Of a stretch of DNA of 64,000 nt, positions 27,785 to 35,869 are shown in pieces; position 1 is the stretch's first letter, and the number at the start of each line of letters is the position of its first letter. The notes below the pieces were generated by a model. The model had not been told where the DNA came from and did no database searches. It worked only from the letters and a program-made list of their open reading frames with translations. The DNA lies in NCBI RefSeq assembly GCF_025562755.1, contig NZ_CP103300.1, positions 4,279,001 through 4,343,000 on the forward strand. The letters are read 5' to 3'. Made by a program: the position numbers and the translations under genes. This DNA comes from Endozoicomonas euniceicola (GTDB taxonomy: Bacteria; Pseudomonadota; Gammaproteobacteria; Pseudomonadales; Endozoicomonadaceae).

Positions 27785-29599
27785 GTGATAGAAAAACTTC
27801 GTAACATTGCGATTATCGCCCACGTTGACCACGGTAAAACGACGCTGGTAGACAAACTGCTGCAACAGTCCGGCACGCTGGGTCGTAAGGATCAGGGTGC
27901 AGAGCGCATTATGGATTCCAATGACCAGGAAAGAGAGCGCGGCATTACCATCCTGGCGAAAAACACGGCGATCAACTGGCAGGATTTCCACATCAATATT
28001 GTGGACACGCCGGGACACGCCGACTTCGGTGGCGAAGTAGAACGGGTTCTGTCCATGGTGGACTCCGTATTGCTGCTGGTAGACGCCGTGGACGGCCCAA
28101 TGCCGCAGACACGTTTTGTGACCCAGAAGGCGTTCGAACAGGGTCTGCGTCCGATTGTCGTGATTAACAAGATTGACCGTCCGGGCGCTCGCCCTGACTG
28201 GGTAATGGATGAAGTCTTTGACCTGTTTGACCGCCTGGGTGCAACCGAAGAACAGCTGGACTTCCCGGTCATTTACGCGTCTGCCCTGAACGGTATTGCC
28301 GGTAATGACCCTGAGAGCATGGCAGAAGATATGACGCCACTGTTTGAGATGATTACCCGTAACGTACCGGCTCCTGAAGTCGATGTTGACGCGCCCTTCC
28401 AGATGCAGGTATCTGCCCTGGATTACAGCAGCTTCCTGGGAGTTATCGGTGTCGGTCGTATCACCCGTGGTTCCCTCAAGCCTTCCACCCCGATCAAGCT
28501 GATCGGTGCCGATGGCAAGGTGCGCAGCGCCAAGATTCTGAAAGTGATGGGGCATCTGGGTCTGGAGCGTGTGGACGTAGAAGAGGCCCGTGCGGGTGAT
28601 ATCGTCTGCGTGACCGGTATCGACAAGCTGAATATTTCCGATACCCTGTGCCACCCGGATCATGTTGAAGCGTTGCCACCACTGACCGTGGACGAGCCAA
28701 CCGTTAGCATGACCTTCCAGGTGAACGACTCTCCGTTTGCCGGTCAGGACGGTAAGTTCGTGACCTCCCGTAATATTAAGGATCGTCTGGAGCAGGAACT
28801 GCTGCACAACGTTGCCCTGCGGGTAGAACAGGGCGACAGCGCCGACAAGTTCAAAGTATCGGGTCGTGGTGAATTGCACCTGTCGGTTCTGATTGAAACC
28901 ATGCGCCGTGAAGGCTTCGAGCTGGGTGTTTCCCGTCCGGAAGTGGTTGTGCGTGAGATTGACGGTGTTAAACAGGAGCCTTACGAGCAGGTAGTCGTTG
29001 ACATCGAAGAAGAGCATCAGGGTTCCCTGATGGAAGAGATGGGTCTGCGTAAAGCCGAGCTGACCAACATGGTACCGGACGGTAAAGGTCGTGTACGTCT
29101 GGAATTTGTCATGCCAGCCCGTGGCCTGATCGGTTTCCGTTCCCAGTTCCTGACCATGACTTCCGGCAGCGGTATCCTGACCAATGTCTTTGATCACTAC
29201 GGTGTGGTGAAAGACGGTGAAGTCAGTCATCGTCAGAATGGTGTGCTGGTTTCCATGGTCAACGGTAAGGTGCTGGGTTATGCCCTGTGGAACCTGCAAG
29301 ACCGTGGTCGTTTGTTCCTGCCGCCTAACGTTGACGTCTATGAAGGTCAGATCGTCGGTCTGCACAATCGTGATAACGACCTGGTGGTTAACCCGACTAA
29401 GGGTAAGCAGCTGACCAACGTTCGTGCATCCGGCTCCGATGAAAACATTCAGCTGACGCCACCTATTCGTCACTCTCTGGAGCAGGCTCTGGAGTTTATC
29501 GATGACGATGAACTGGTCGAGGTAACCCCTAACCATATCCGTCTGCGTAAGAAGTTCCTGAAGGAACACGAGCGTAAGCGTGCCAGCCGGTCTAAATAA
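27785..29599 (+). CDS. typA: Ribosome-associated GTPase TypA/BipA
   Basis: 604 aa, GTG start. The G1 motif is AHVDHGKTTLVDKLL, then the switch-region RGITILAKNTA, the G3 motif DTPGHADFGGEVER and the G4 motif NKIDRPGARP. The C-terminal EF-G-like and BipA-specific domains are complete (RGELHLSVLIETMRREGFEL; GLIGFRSQFLTMTSGSG). It binds the ribosome and supports growth and 50S assembly under stress. A strong terminator follows. Confidence 0.96.
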   Translation: MIEKLRNIAIIAHVDHGKTTLVDKLLQQSGTLGRKDQGAERIMDSNDQERERGITILAKNTAINWQDFHINIVDTPGHADFGGEVERVLSMVDSVLLLVDAVDGPMPQTRFVTQKAFEQGLRPIVVINKIDRPGARPDWVMDEVFDLFDRLGATEEQLDFPVIYASALNGIAGNDPESMAEDMTPLFEMITRNVPAPEVDVDAPFQMQVSALDYSSFLGVIGVGRITRGSLKPSTPIKLIGADGKVRSAKILKVMGHLGLERVDVEEARAGDIVCVTGIDKLNISDTLCHPDHVEALPPLTVDEPTVSMTFQVNDSPFAGQDGKFVTSRNIKDRLEQELLHNVALRVEQGDSADKFKVSGRGELHLSVLIETMRREGFELGVSRPEVVVREIDGVKQEPYEQVVVDIEEEHQGSLMEEMGLRKAELTNMVPDGKGRVRLEFVMPARGLIGFRSQFLTMTSGSGILTNVFDHYGVVKDGEVSHRQNGVLVSMVNGKVLGYALWNLQDRGRLFLPPNVDVYEGQIVGLHNRDNDLVVNPTKGKQLTNVRASGSDENIQLTPPIRHSLEQALEFIDDDELVEVTPNHIRLRKKFLKEHERKRASRSK

Positions 29600-29611
29600 A
29601 ATGACCAGCGT

Positions 29612-29653
29612 ATAAAGAAAGGGGCTTTATGCCCCTTTCTTTATCTTTTTTTA
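29612..29653 (+). terminator. Rho-independent terminator of typA
   Basis: GAAAGGGGC and GCCCCTTTC form a perfect stem around TTTAT, extended by ATAAA/TTTAT pairs, and followed by CTTTTTTT. This is the best intrinsic terminator in the window. Confidence 0.92.
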
Positions 29654-29774
29654 TATAAAAAGAGCCCGATAAATAACAGTTTTTTCCTATCCTTCTGTCT
29701 TCCCACTCACGTTATTTCAGAGTATGTTTAACTTGAACGTCATAGTCTGTCGGTCGCACCCTGAAGGAAGGTTC

Positions 29775-30731
29775 ATGCATACGCTCTACCCTGCCATCAA
29801 ACCTTACGCCACCCACTATCTGAAAGTGGATAAGCTTCATGAACTGTATGTCGAGGAGAGTGGAAGTCCGGACGGCGTTCCGGTTCTGTTTATTCATGGT
29901 GGTCCCGGGGCAGGGAGTTCAGAGAAGTCCCGACGTTTTTTTGATCCGGAAAAGTACCGCATTATTGTGTTTGACCAACGTGGCTGCGGTCACTCCAAAC
30001 CGCACCTGGAGCTGAAAGACAACACCACTGCGCATCTGGTTGAGGATATTGAAAAGATTCGCGCTTTCCTCAAAGTGGATAGCTGGGTGCTGTTTGGAGG
30101 CTCCTGGGGATCGACTCTGGCACTGGTTTATGCCCAGGCTCATCCGGCAAAGGTCAATGGACTGATCCTGCGTGGTATCTTTCTTGCCCGGCAACAGGAA
30201 CAGGACTGGCTTTACGGGCCTGATGGTGTCGCCCGAATCTTTCCTGACCACTGGGCGCATTTTGCAGAGATTATTCCTGAAGAAGAACGCGGCGATATGT
30301 TGAGGGCGTATCATCGTCGTCTAATGGGGAATAACGAGCTGGCTCGTATGAACGCCGCCAAACACTGGTCTCTCTGGGAGGGCAGAATCAGTTCGCTGCG
30401 ACCGAACCAGGAGATGGAAGATGAAGCCGCTGACCCACACTACGCTATGGCTATCGCACGCATTGAAGCTCACTACTTTGTGAATGATGCCTTTCTCAAG
30501 CCGGGACAGATTATCAGTAACATGGGACTGATTGACAAGATTCCCGGCATTATTATCCATGGTCGTTACGATATGGTTTGCCCGTTGGATAACGCAGCGG
30601 AACTGGCCTCTCACTGGACAAAAGCCGAGCTTCTGGTGATTCGGGATGCAGGCCATGCTGCCACTGAAGCTTCTATTACCGATGCCCTGGTGCGTGCCTC
30701 GGACAAGTTTGCCCGCCAGTTTGAGTGTTAA
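29775..30731 (+). CDS. pip: Proline iminopeptidase
   Basis: 318 aa from the ATG at 29775, preceded by GAAGGAAGG; an upstream in-frame ATG at 29724 lacks a ribosome site. It is an alpha/beta hydrolase with the oxyanion motif HGGPGAGS, the nucleophile elbow FGGSWGSTLAL, an acid in HGRYDMVCP and His in RDAGHAATE near the C-terminus, in the order expected for the S33 family. It removes N-terminal proline from peptides in the cytoplasm. Confidence 0.93.
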   Translation: MHTLYPAIKPYATHYLKVDKLHELYVEESGSPDGVPVLFIHGGPGAGSSEKSRRFFDPEKYRIIVFDQRGCGHSKPHLELKDNTTAHLVEDIEKIRAFLKVDSWVLFGGSWGSTLALVYAQAHPAKVNGLILRGIFLARQQEQDWLYGPDGVARIFPDHWAHFAEIIPEEERGDMLRAYHRRLMGNNELARMNAAKHWSLWEGRISSLRPNQEMEDEAADPHYAMAIARIEAHYFVNDAFLKPGQIISNMGLIDKIPGIIIHGRYDMVCPLDNAAELASHWTKAELLVIRDAGHAATEASITDALVRASDKFARQFEC

Positions 30732-30760
30732 AGCAAGGCTCCCGTGCCGGGAGCTTTGCT
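30732..30760. terminator. 13-bp stem-loop after pip
   Basis: AGCAAGGCTCCCG (30732-30744) pairs with CGGGAGCTTTGCT (30748-30760), with one G-T wobble. No clear T-run follows. Confidence 0.6.
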
Positions 30761-30860
30761 GACCGAAAATCAGATTGCAGGGTTTATGGATAGCGCTTTC
30801 TCCTGAGTGTTTTCTGAAAACTAGACTATTCTTGTTTTTTTATTTTAATCCAACAGAAAA

Positions 30861-32381
30861 ATGAATAAAAAAACACTGTGCCTAGTGATAGTCTCTCTTT
30901 TTTTTAATTACTCTCAGGCTGGCCAGTCAGTCACGTCGGTGAAGTTAATGGCGTCAATACCTGCTTTTCTGGTTACCTGGGAGGCTGTTAAAAATAATTA
31001 TTTGTCCAGTGTCGATTATCAGAAGGAGCTGATCAAGCCATTACAGGCCGTTCGGGATCAGGGGGGCTGTTTTGGCAAGCTGTGTCACAAAAATAAAGCT
31101 GAAGCTTCTGAAGCTTCTTCCCAGTCAGGGGAGTATAGACAAATCGGGGATAAAGGAATCAAGGATTCTAATAAGTTACTTATTAAAACATTGAACAAAC
31201 TTGGGGAAATCATGAAAAAAAACAGTGATATTTATTTTTTGTTCGTCATGGATATCGACGAAACCCTGGTTCATTCTGTGGAAAATGAAAAAGCGTATAA
31301 GCAGCAACAGGAGTGGCTGCTTCGGCTGGATAAACTGGCTCGAAAAAATAATAATTTCATTATTGTCTATAACACTGCGCGACCTATGGAGTTTAATAGC
31401 AGGTTATTATTGAGTTTTGAAAAAAAGTTGCTTGTTGATTGTGGTGATGTTTATCGCTTTAAGGCCTTTAAAAATATGCTTTTGCTACCTTTAGATAATA
31501 CCAATAAATTACCTGATCATATTGGAATACCTGTGCCGGATGTTATTGTTTCCAATCTGGGGATGGTCTTCCAATTAAACCCATCTCTGATAAATAAAAT
31601 GCCATCTCTTGAAGAAAATATTAAAGAATTGAATCGGCAGCTGCTGAGTCATGCAGAAGAGTGTACCAAGCCATTAATAAATAAAATTAAAAATTTCGTA
31701 GATGAATGCAAATATGCTCGTATTTTTAAAAATGGCCATATTTTTAACCCAATAGTTTATTGGCGTAAAGAGGAAATAAAGAATGAATGGCTGAGTCGTA
31801 TGCCACTTCCTAATAGAGAAATGCTTAGTATCGTAATTCAGGATAAAAACAGTACTTTTGGCATGTCGATGCACAATCAGTACCTGGTAAACAAAGGTAC
31901 AGGGTTAAGAATCGCCATCGGGCTTCTGAGCAAAGCCGGACGCATCAAAGAAGACAAAAAGACATTGTTAATATCGTTTGGGGACAGTCCTCAGGACCTT
32001 CCTTTTCTTATACCCGATGAGGAAGTCAGCAGTTTGGGGAAGGATGATTACACCTCAGAGGCTAAACAGGAAAGAGAACAAAAAATCAGGGCTATTTCTG
32101 AAGCGACCGCTATCAACATTCCTACTTTCGATATAAACCCTTCTCTCTATAAAGAGAATGATTCTCTGACATGGCTTATGAGTGTCGTATTTTATGTAAA
32201 AGGAGGTAGTAGTATGCACGAATCAAGTAACGAAGCTATTGACAGATCTCTTACCCATGGGAAGCTTGTCCATGTTGAAGGAGTAGGGCCTGACTTATTA
32301 GTTCGTGGAATGGAGCGTGTTGTAGAGAAACTGAAAGAGTATTTCAATCAGCAAGCAGATACACGAGGATGTTGTTTTTAA
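30861..32381 (+). CDS. Exported HAD-superfamily phosphatase-like protein
   Basis: 506 aa with a signal peptide (LCLVIVSLFFNYSQAGQ). HAD motif I is FVMDIDETLVHS (Asp131, Asp133), motif II is VYNTARPMEF (Thr172), the motif III Lys is probably in VNKGTGLRIA, and motif IV is ISFGDSPQDLPFL (Asp375, Asp379). The order and the cap between motifs II and III resemble the sucrose-phosphatase/Cof-like branch. An exported HAD enzyme of this length is unusual, and the protein ends in GCCF. A secreted effector acting on a host phosphate ester is possible but unproven. Monocistronic, AT-rich relative to its neighbours. Confidence 0.7.
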   Translation: MNKKTLCLVIVSLFFNYSQAGQSVTSVKLMASIPAFLVTWEAVKNNYLSSVDYQKELIKPLQAVRDQGGCFGKLCHKNKAEASEASSQSGEYRQIGDKGIKDSNKLLIKTLNKLGEIMKKNSDIYFLFVMDIDETLVHSVENEKAYKQQQEWLLRLDKLARKNNNFIIVYNTARPMEFNSRLLLSFEKKLLVDCGDVYRFKAFKNMLLLPLDNTNKLPDHIGIPVPDVIVSNLGMVFQLNPSLINKMPSLEENIKELNRQLLSHAEECTKPLINKIKNFVDECKYARIFKNGHIFNPIVYWRKEEIKNEWLSRMPLPNREMLSIVIQDKNSTFGMSMHNQYLVNKGTGLRIAIGLLSKAGRIKEDKKTLLISFGDSPQDLPFLIPDEEVSSLGKDDYTSEAKQEREQKIRAISEATAINIPTFDINPSLYKENDSLTWLMSVVFYVKGGSSMHESSNEAIDRSLTHGKLVHVEGVGPDLLVRGMERVVEKLKEYFNQQADTRGCCF

Positions 32382-32465
32382 AGATTGGAATCGGTGGTAC
32401 TAGAGTCCGTTGATATGATATAAGCACATCATCAAGTAAAGCCAATTTATGGAGCAGTCTGAATT

Positions 32466-32903
32466 ATGCGTGGACTCATTCAGAGGGTTCAGTTTGCCAG
32501 TGTAAAAGTCGATGGTGAAACGGTCGGTGAGATTGGTGAGGGGCTGTTACTGTTCCTGGGCGTAGAGAAAGACGACGACCAGGCCAAAGCCGACAAACTG
32601 CTGGAAAAGGTACTGAAGTATCGTGTGTTTTCGGACGAGCAGGGCAAGATGAACCTGGGACTGAAAGAGGCTGAAGGTGGTTTGCTGATAGTGTCTCAGT
32701 TCACTCTGGTGGCAGATACCCGCAAAGGGCTGCGACCCAGCTTTAGTTCGGGAGCCAGCCCTGAGCATGGAGAGGCGATGTACGATTATTTTGTCAGCCG
32801 TGCAAAAGCTCTGCATGCCGATGTGGCAACGGGGCAATTTGCTGCCGATATGAAAATTTCCCTTCTGAATGATGGGCCGGTGACGTTTAATCTGGAAGTC
32901 TAA
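32466..32903 (+). CDS. dtd: D-aminoacyl-tRNA deacylase
   Basis: 145 aa, the standard length. N-terminal MRGLIQRVQFASVKVDGETV, the catalytic-site LLIVSQFTLVADTRKGLRPS and the cross-subunit Gly-cisPro segment near LLNDGPVTFNLEV at the C-terminus are all present. It hydrolyses D-aminoacyl-tRNAs, and glycyl-tRNA(Ala) as a proofreading activity. Its stop codon overlaps the convergent SHMT-like gene by 4 nt. Confidence 0.95.
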   Translation: MRGLIQRVQFASVKVDGETVGEIGEGLLLFLGVEKDDDQAKADKLLEKVLKYRVFSDEQGKMNLGLKEAEGGLLIVSQFTLVADTRKGLRPSFSSGASPEHGEAMYDYFVSRAKALHADVATGQFAADMKISLLNDGPVTFNLEV

Positions 32904-34183
32904 CAATACTTTATATCCTGAAATCCGGCGACGAGCTGAGAGGTCTGTTTGGCAAGAAGCGACGCCGGTTTTCTGTTGAAATAAAGAGCTTCTATCAATC
33001 GGGCAATAAGCTGCATCTCTTTTGCACTCATGCCCTGTCGTGTTATTTCTGTCGTACTCAGACGTAAGGCTTTAGCATTTTTACCCGGTACTACCACCGG
33101 GTTACAGATGATGTTAATCGCTTCCAGCTTTTTTGCCATCTCGTGACTACTGATGCCTGCTGGTGGGTACAGCAATAGCTGGTTTGTTTCAGAAAACCCT
33201 TTTGAACGACCATGTACTAATAATCCATAACCTGCTAACAACCTGGCCAGCTCCCTGGCATTGGCAACGACAGCGGACATAAACGACACACCAAAGGCAT
33301 CAAGTTCACAGGCGGCGAAGCACAGGGCTACCATGCGGTTCAGCTGGTAAGTGCCAACAAAGCCGGGAAAGGCTCTTTGCTTCAATGCCTGCACTCTTTC
33401 ATTGTCGTTCCAGAGGATTAATCCCCCGTGAGGACCAGAGAATGACTTACCGGTTGAGCCTGATACAACATCGGCCCCCTGGTCAAAGGGGTTGGGCAGC
33501 TGTTTCCCGGCAATTAATCCCAGCTCATGGGCGGCGTCGTAATAAAGCAGTGCGTTGGATTCGCGACAGTATTTTTTTATTTCCTTAAGGGGTGGATAAA
33601 ACAGCGAAACTGAGAAACCGAGGCTGACAAGAGCCGGGCGATGAATGCGGATCAGTTTCCTGAGTGCCGCGAGGTCAATGGTCAGGCCGTCCTTTTCAAA
33701 CGGTACGGGAATAACCGTCAGGCCAAGGTAGCCCGGCATACTCAATAACGAGTTGCTGGAGTCCCCTCCCATCCCTTCAGCGACGGCAATGATGGTATCC
33801 CGGGGCTGGCACAGGGAGGCATAGACCACCTGACAGGCCTGTGTCCCCCCTGAAATTCTCCATTCAACCTGATTACAGCTGAACAGGCGGGTCAATGTCG
33901 CAAACAGGCAGGATTCCAGGGTGTCAATGTTGTGGGAGGCCATAAAGAAACGGTTATCTTGCCCAATGTACCCACCGGCTGTTCTCATACAGAGCCCTGA
34001 GGCGAGAACTGCCTGTGCATTAGGGCTCATCCGTGTTTCTGAAGCAACAAGGTTGATGCAGGATGAACGCCATTGGTCATTTCCCGAAGCCAGACTTTTC
34101 AGCATTGCCAGCCTTTGTGCGTAATCCATTTTGCACACAAACTGATCGCGGGCAGTGTCAATCAGGCCATGATCATGTTGCAT
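32900..34183 (-). CDS. SHMT-like PLP-dependent enzyme paired with a halogenase-like gene
   Basis: 427 aa from the ATG at 34183. A longer frame reaches 34264 but would lie inside the upstream gene, and the ATGCAACATGA arrangement indicates coupled translation. Fold-type I features of serine hydroxymethyltransferase are seen: NLVASETRMSPNAQAVLASG, YYDAAHELGLIAG (Asp216, His219, pyridine-ring contacts) and SGSTGKSFSGPHGG with the PLP Lys246. Compared with GlyA the active-site Tyr/Gly-rich loop differs (AGGYIGQDNRFF), and the protein sits in an operon with a BesD-like enzyme, so it is probably not the housekeeping GlyA. Likely chemistry is aldol/retro-aldol or transaldol cleavage at C-alpha/C-beta of an amino acid, possibly a halogenated one; this is inference. 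Confidence 0.75.
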   Translation of the reverse strand: MQHDHGLIDTARDQFVCKMDYAQRLAMLKSLASGNDQWRSSCINLVASETRMSPNAQAVLASGLCMRTAGGYIGQDNRFFMASHNIDTLESCLFATLTRLFSCNQVEWRISGGTQACQVVYASLCQPRDTIIAVAEGMGGDSSNSLLSMPGYLGLTVIPVPFEKDGLTIDLAALRKLIRIHRPALVSLGFSVSLFYPPLKEIKKYCRESNALLYYDAAHELGLIAGKQLPNPFDQGADVVSGSTGKSFSGPHGGLILWNDNERVQALKQRAFPGFVGTYQLNRMVALCFAACELDAFGVSFMSAVVANARELARLLAGYGLLVHGRSKGFSETNQLLLYPPAGISSHEMAKKLEAINIICNPVVVPGKNAKALRLSTTEITRQGMSAKEMQLIARLIEALYFNRKPASLLAKQTSQLVAGFQDIKYC

Positions 34184-34934
34184 TCTGGTGTGCTTTGCTG
34201 GCCTGGGTGTTTTCCCACCAGCGATCATCTTCCTGAAGGGAGAGCTTGCCATAATCCCTTTCACTGGCCCAGGTCATGTTGAGCATGATGCGGGTCGCAG
34301 GCTCGGTTAAGGGAACAGTCCTGTGTAAGGTTGTATCCGCTTTTAGGAGATAAATATCACCGGCCACAAAAGAGTACGTGCGTATTGGGTTGTCACAGAT
34401 ATACTGGTTAATCCGGGCGTTTTCTTTGTTCCAGTAAGTGTGGGGAATACACTGCAGCATTCCTCCTGCCTTAACGGGAGGCATTTTAACAATCCATATA
34501 AGGGCAAAAGAGTAATCTCCCCAGTGCCAGCCATGGGTATCCCCCGGACGATCCTGTCTGGTAATGACAAACTCTTCATCCTCTGTGACTTCAGGATGCA
34601 GTGTTTCTTCTGTGATATGTCCCAGGAAATTCAAAAAATGGTCGTTCTCCCTCAGCGCGACCAACATTGGGCTGTGGGCTTTGATGGTGTCGCTTTTGAC
34701 GATGTTCAGGTGGCGGGGGGTATTGTCCGTGGTTTCCAGGGTTATATCACGGCGTTCCGTATGATCATCAAGAAGTCGGAGAATCTCTTTATGTACTGTG
34801 GCTTTAATTTCTTCTGGAACAAGCTTTGGGACTTTTACTAACCCATTACGCGAAAATTCCTGCCTTAAATCGATAATGTCGTTTTTTGTAAAGTTATCTT
34901 CGAGGTGCTTCTGTATTTGTGAAGAAGTGTTCAT
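34173..34934 (-). CDS. BesD-like Fe(II)/2-oxoglutarate radical amino acid halogenase candidate
   Basis: 253 aa. The metal site reads HGWHWGDYSF: His137-Trp-Gly139 with distal His204 in TTLHRTVPL. Hydroxylases of this superfamily have HxD/E; Gly in place of the carboxylate leaves a coordination site for chloride and is the hallmark of radical halogenases. Residues that I recall binding free lysine in BesD, namely Arg74, Glu120, His134, Asp140, Asn219, Thr221 and Trp239, are all present at the same numbers here. Arg215 in ATRIMLNMTW may hold 2-oxoglutarate. The predicted reaction is chlorination or bromination of an unactivated carbon of a free amino acid, probably lysine or a similar one. The stop overlaps the SHMT-like gene by 11 nt, and an amino acid exporter is divergent. 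The BesD numbering is from memory and needs checking. Confidence 0.82.
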   Translation of the reverse strand: MNTSSQIQKHLEDNFTKNDIIDLRQEFSRNGLVKVPKLVPEEIKATVHKEILRLLDDHTERRDITLETTDNTPRHLNIVKSDTIKAHSPMLVALRENDHFLNFLGHITEETLHPEVTEDEEFVITRQDRPGDTHGWHWGDYSFALIWIVKMPPVKAGGMLQCIPHTYWNKENARINQYICDNPIRTYSFVAGDIYLLKADTTLHRTVPLTEPATRIMLNMTWASERDYGKLSLQEDDRWWENTQASKAHQNAT

Positions 34935-35140
34935 TTTTACATCTCAGCCTTCCTGCAAATAAATTCATAGTCCAGAAGAGGATGACAATACAGGCGGGCA
35001 ATCCTCAAATGAACGGGTTTCATTGGTTCTGTTTGAAAGATTGGCAACAGTGTACGGAGCAAAGAGTAGAAGCTCAGTGTAGTCTAACGCAAAGGTTTGT
35101 CAAAATACGACAGGGCGCTGAAGAGCGTGGCAGGTTTCCT
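34935..35140. promoter_or_regulatory. Divergent promoter region between the halogenase-like and exporter genes
   Basis: 206 nt separate the two divergent starts. An inverted repeat AATGAA-CGGGT-TTCATT (35008-35024) lies in it and could be an operator shared by both genes. No regulator gene is adjacent. Promoter boxes are not convincing by eye. Confidence 0.3.
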
Positions 35141-35749
35141 ATGTCTCTTGTTATTGCAATGCTGGTATTTGCTTTTGTCATGTCCATCACACCCGGGCCA
35201 GCCAATATGATGATAGTGTCGTCTGGCGTCAGTCATGGCTTCAGGCGCACCATGCCATTTGTAACCGGTGCAACCCTTGGCTTTACTGCGCTTCTGGTAA
35301 CCGTTGGTCTTGGTTTTTTTCAGCTTCTGGTATTGTATCCATCCTTGCTGAATTACCTGACCATTGCCGGTTCAGGGTACGTGACGTACATGGGATACAA
35401 GATTATGCGTTCATCCTGTCACATCAAGCTTAAGCCACAGCCATGCCCACGGTTTTATCAAGGCTTTTTAATAACATGGCTCAACCCCAAAGCCTGGAGC
35501 GCCAGCCTTTCCGGGGTCTCTCTTTTTTCCGGATCGCCGGAACATAACCGGCTGACTCTTTTTTTCATGGTTTATTTTTTTGTCTGCTATGCCTGCTTCA
35601 CTTTATGGGCTTATGTGGGAGACAGGGTTCGGGCATTGCTGACCAGTGAGTCCAGTATCAGGGCGTTCAACATTATTATGGGGGGAACGTTAATTCTGTG
35701 TGCTGTCTATCTTGTTTATTCGCATTTCGGCGCTGGCAGTTCAGGATGA
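35141..35749 (+). CDS. LysE/RhtB family amino acid exporter
   Basis: 202 aa from the ATG at 35141 (MSLVIAMLVFAF); the open frame extends upstream to 34919 but that part is hydrophilic and unlike the family. The RhtB/LysE signature SITPGPANMMIVSSGVSHGF is at residues about 13-32, then ITWLNPKAWSASLSG in the central helix; five or six membrane helices. It exports amino acids or derivatives across the inner membrane. Divergent placement from the halogenase and SHMT-like genes suggests it exports their product or protects the cell from it; that is inference. Confidence 0.85.
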   Translation: MSLVIAMLVFAFVMSITPGPANMMIVSSGVSHGFRRTMPFVTGATLGFTALLVTVGLGFFQLLVLYPSLLNYLTIAGSGYVTYMGYKIMRSSCHIKLKPQPCPRFYQGFLITWLNPKAWSASLSGVSLFSGSPEHNRLTLFFMVYFFVCYACFTLWAYVGDRVRALLTSESSIRAFNIIMGGTLILCAVYLVYSHFGAGSSG

Positions 35750-35809
35750 TTTTTGCGTAAGACTTCCCTCTGGCTGCTTCCCTTTAGCTACTTGCCGGGC
35801 AAAGAGGTT

Positions 35810-35860
35810 GTCAGGCAAAGAAGCCTCTTGAGATTAATTCGTGGGGCCTCTTTGCCTGAC
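35810..35860. terminator. Stem-loop between the convergent exporter and argS genes
   Basis: GTCAGGCAAAGAAGCCTC (35810-35827) pairs with GGGGCCTCTTTGCCTGAC (35843-35860), with 15 of 18 positions complementary. It probably serves both genes. Confidence 0.65.
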
Positions 35861-35869
35861 CAGGCAAAC

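Noticed and set aside
27740..29569. Long open frame (609 codons) on the minus strand opposite typA
   Set aside because: It is the antisense of a fully conserved TypA gene, with composition rich in His, Gln, Thr and Val typical of an antisense shadow, and no recognisable domain.
32900..34183. Housekeeping serine hydroxymethyltransferase glyA
   Set aside because: The substrate-loop region diverges from GlyA and the gene is co-translated with a halogenase-like gene; kept as SHMT-like only.
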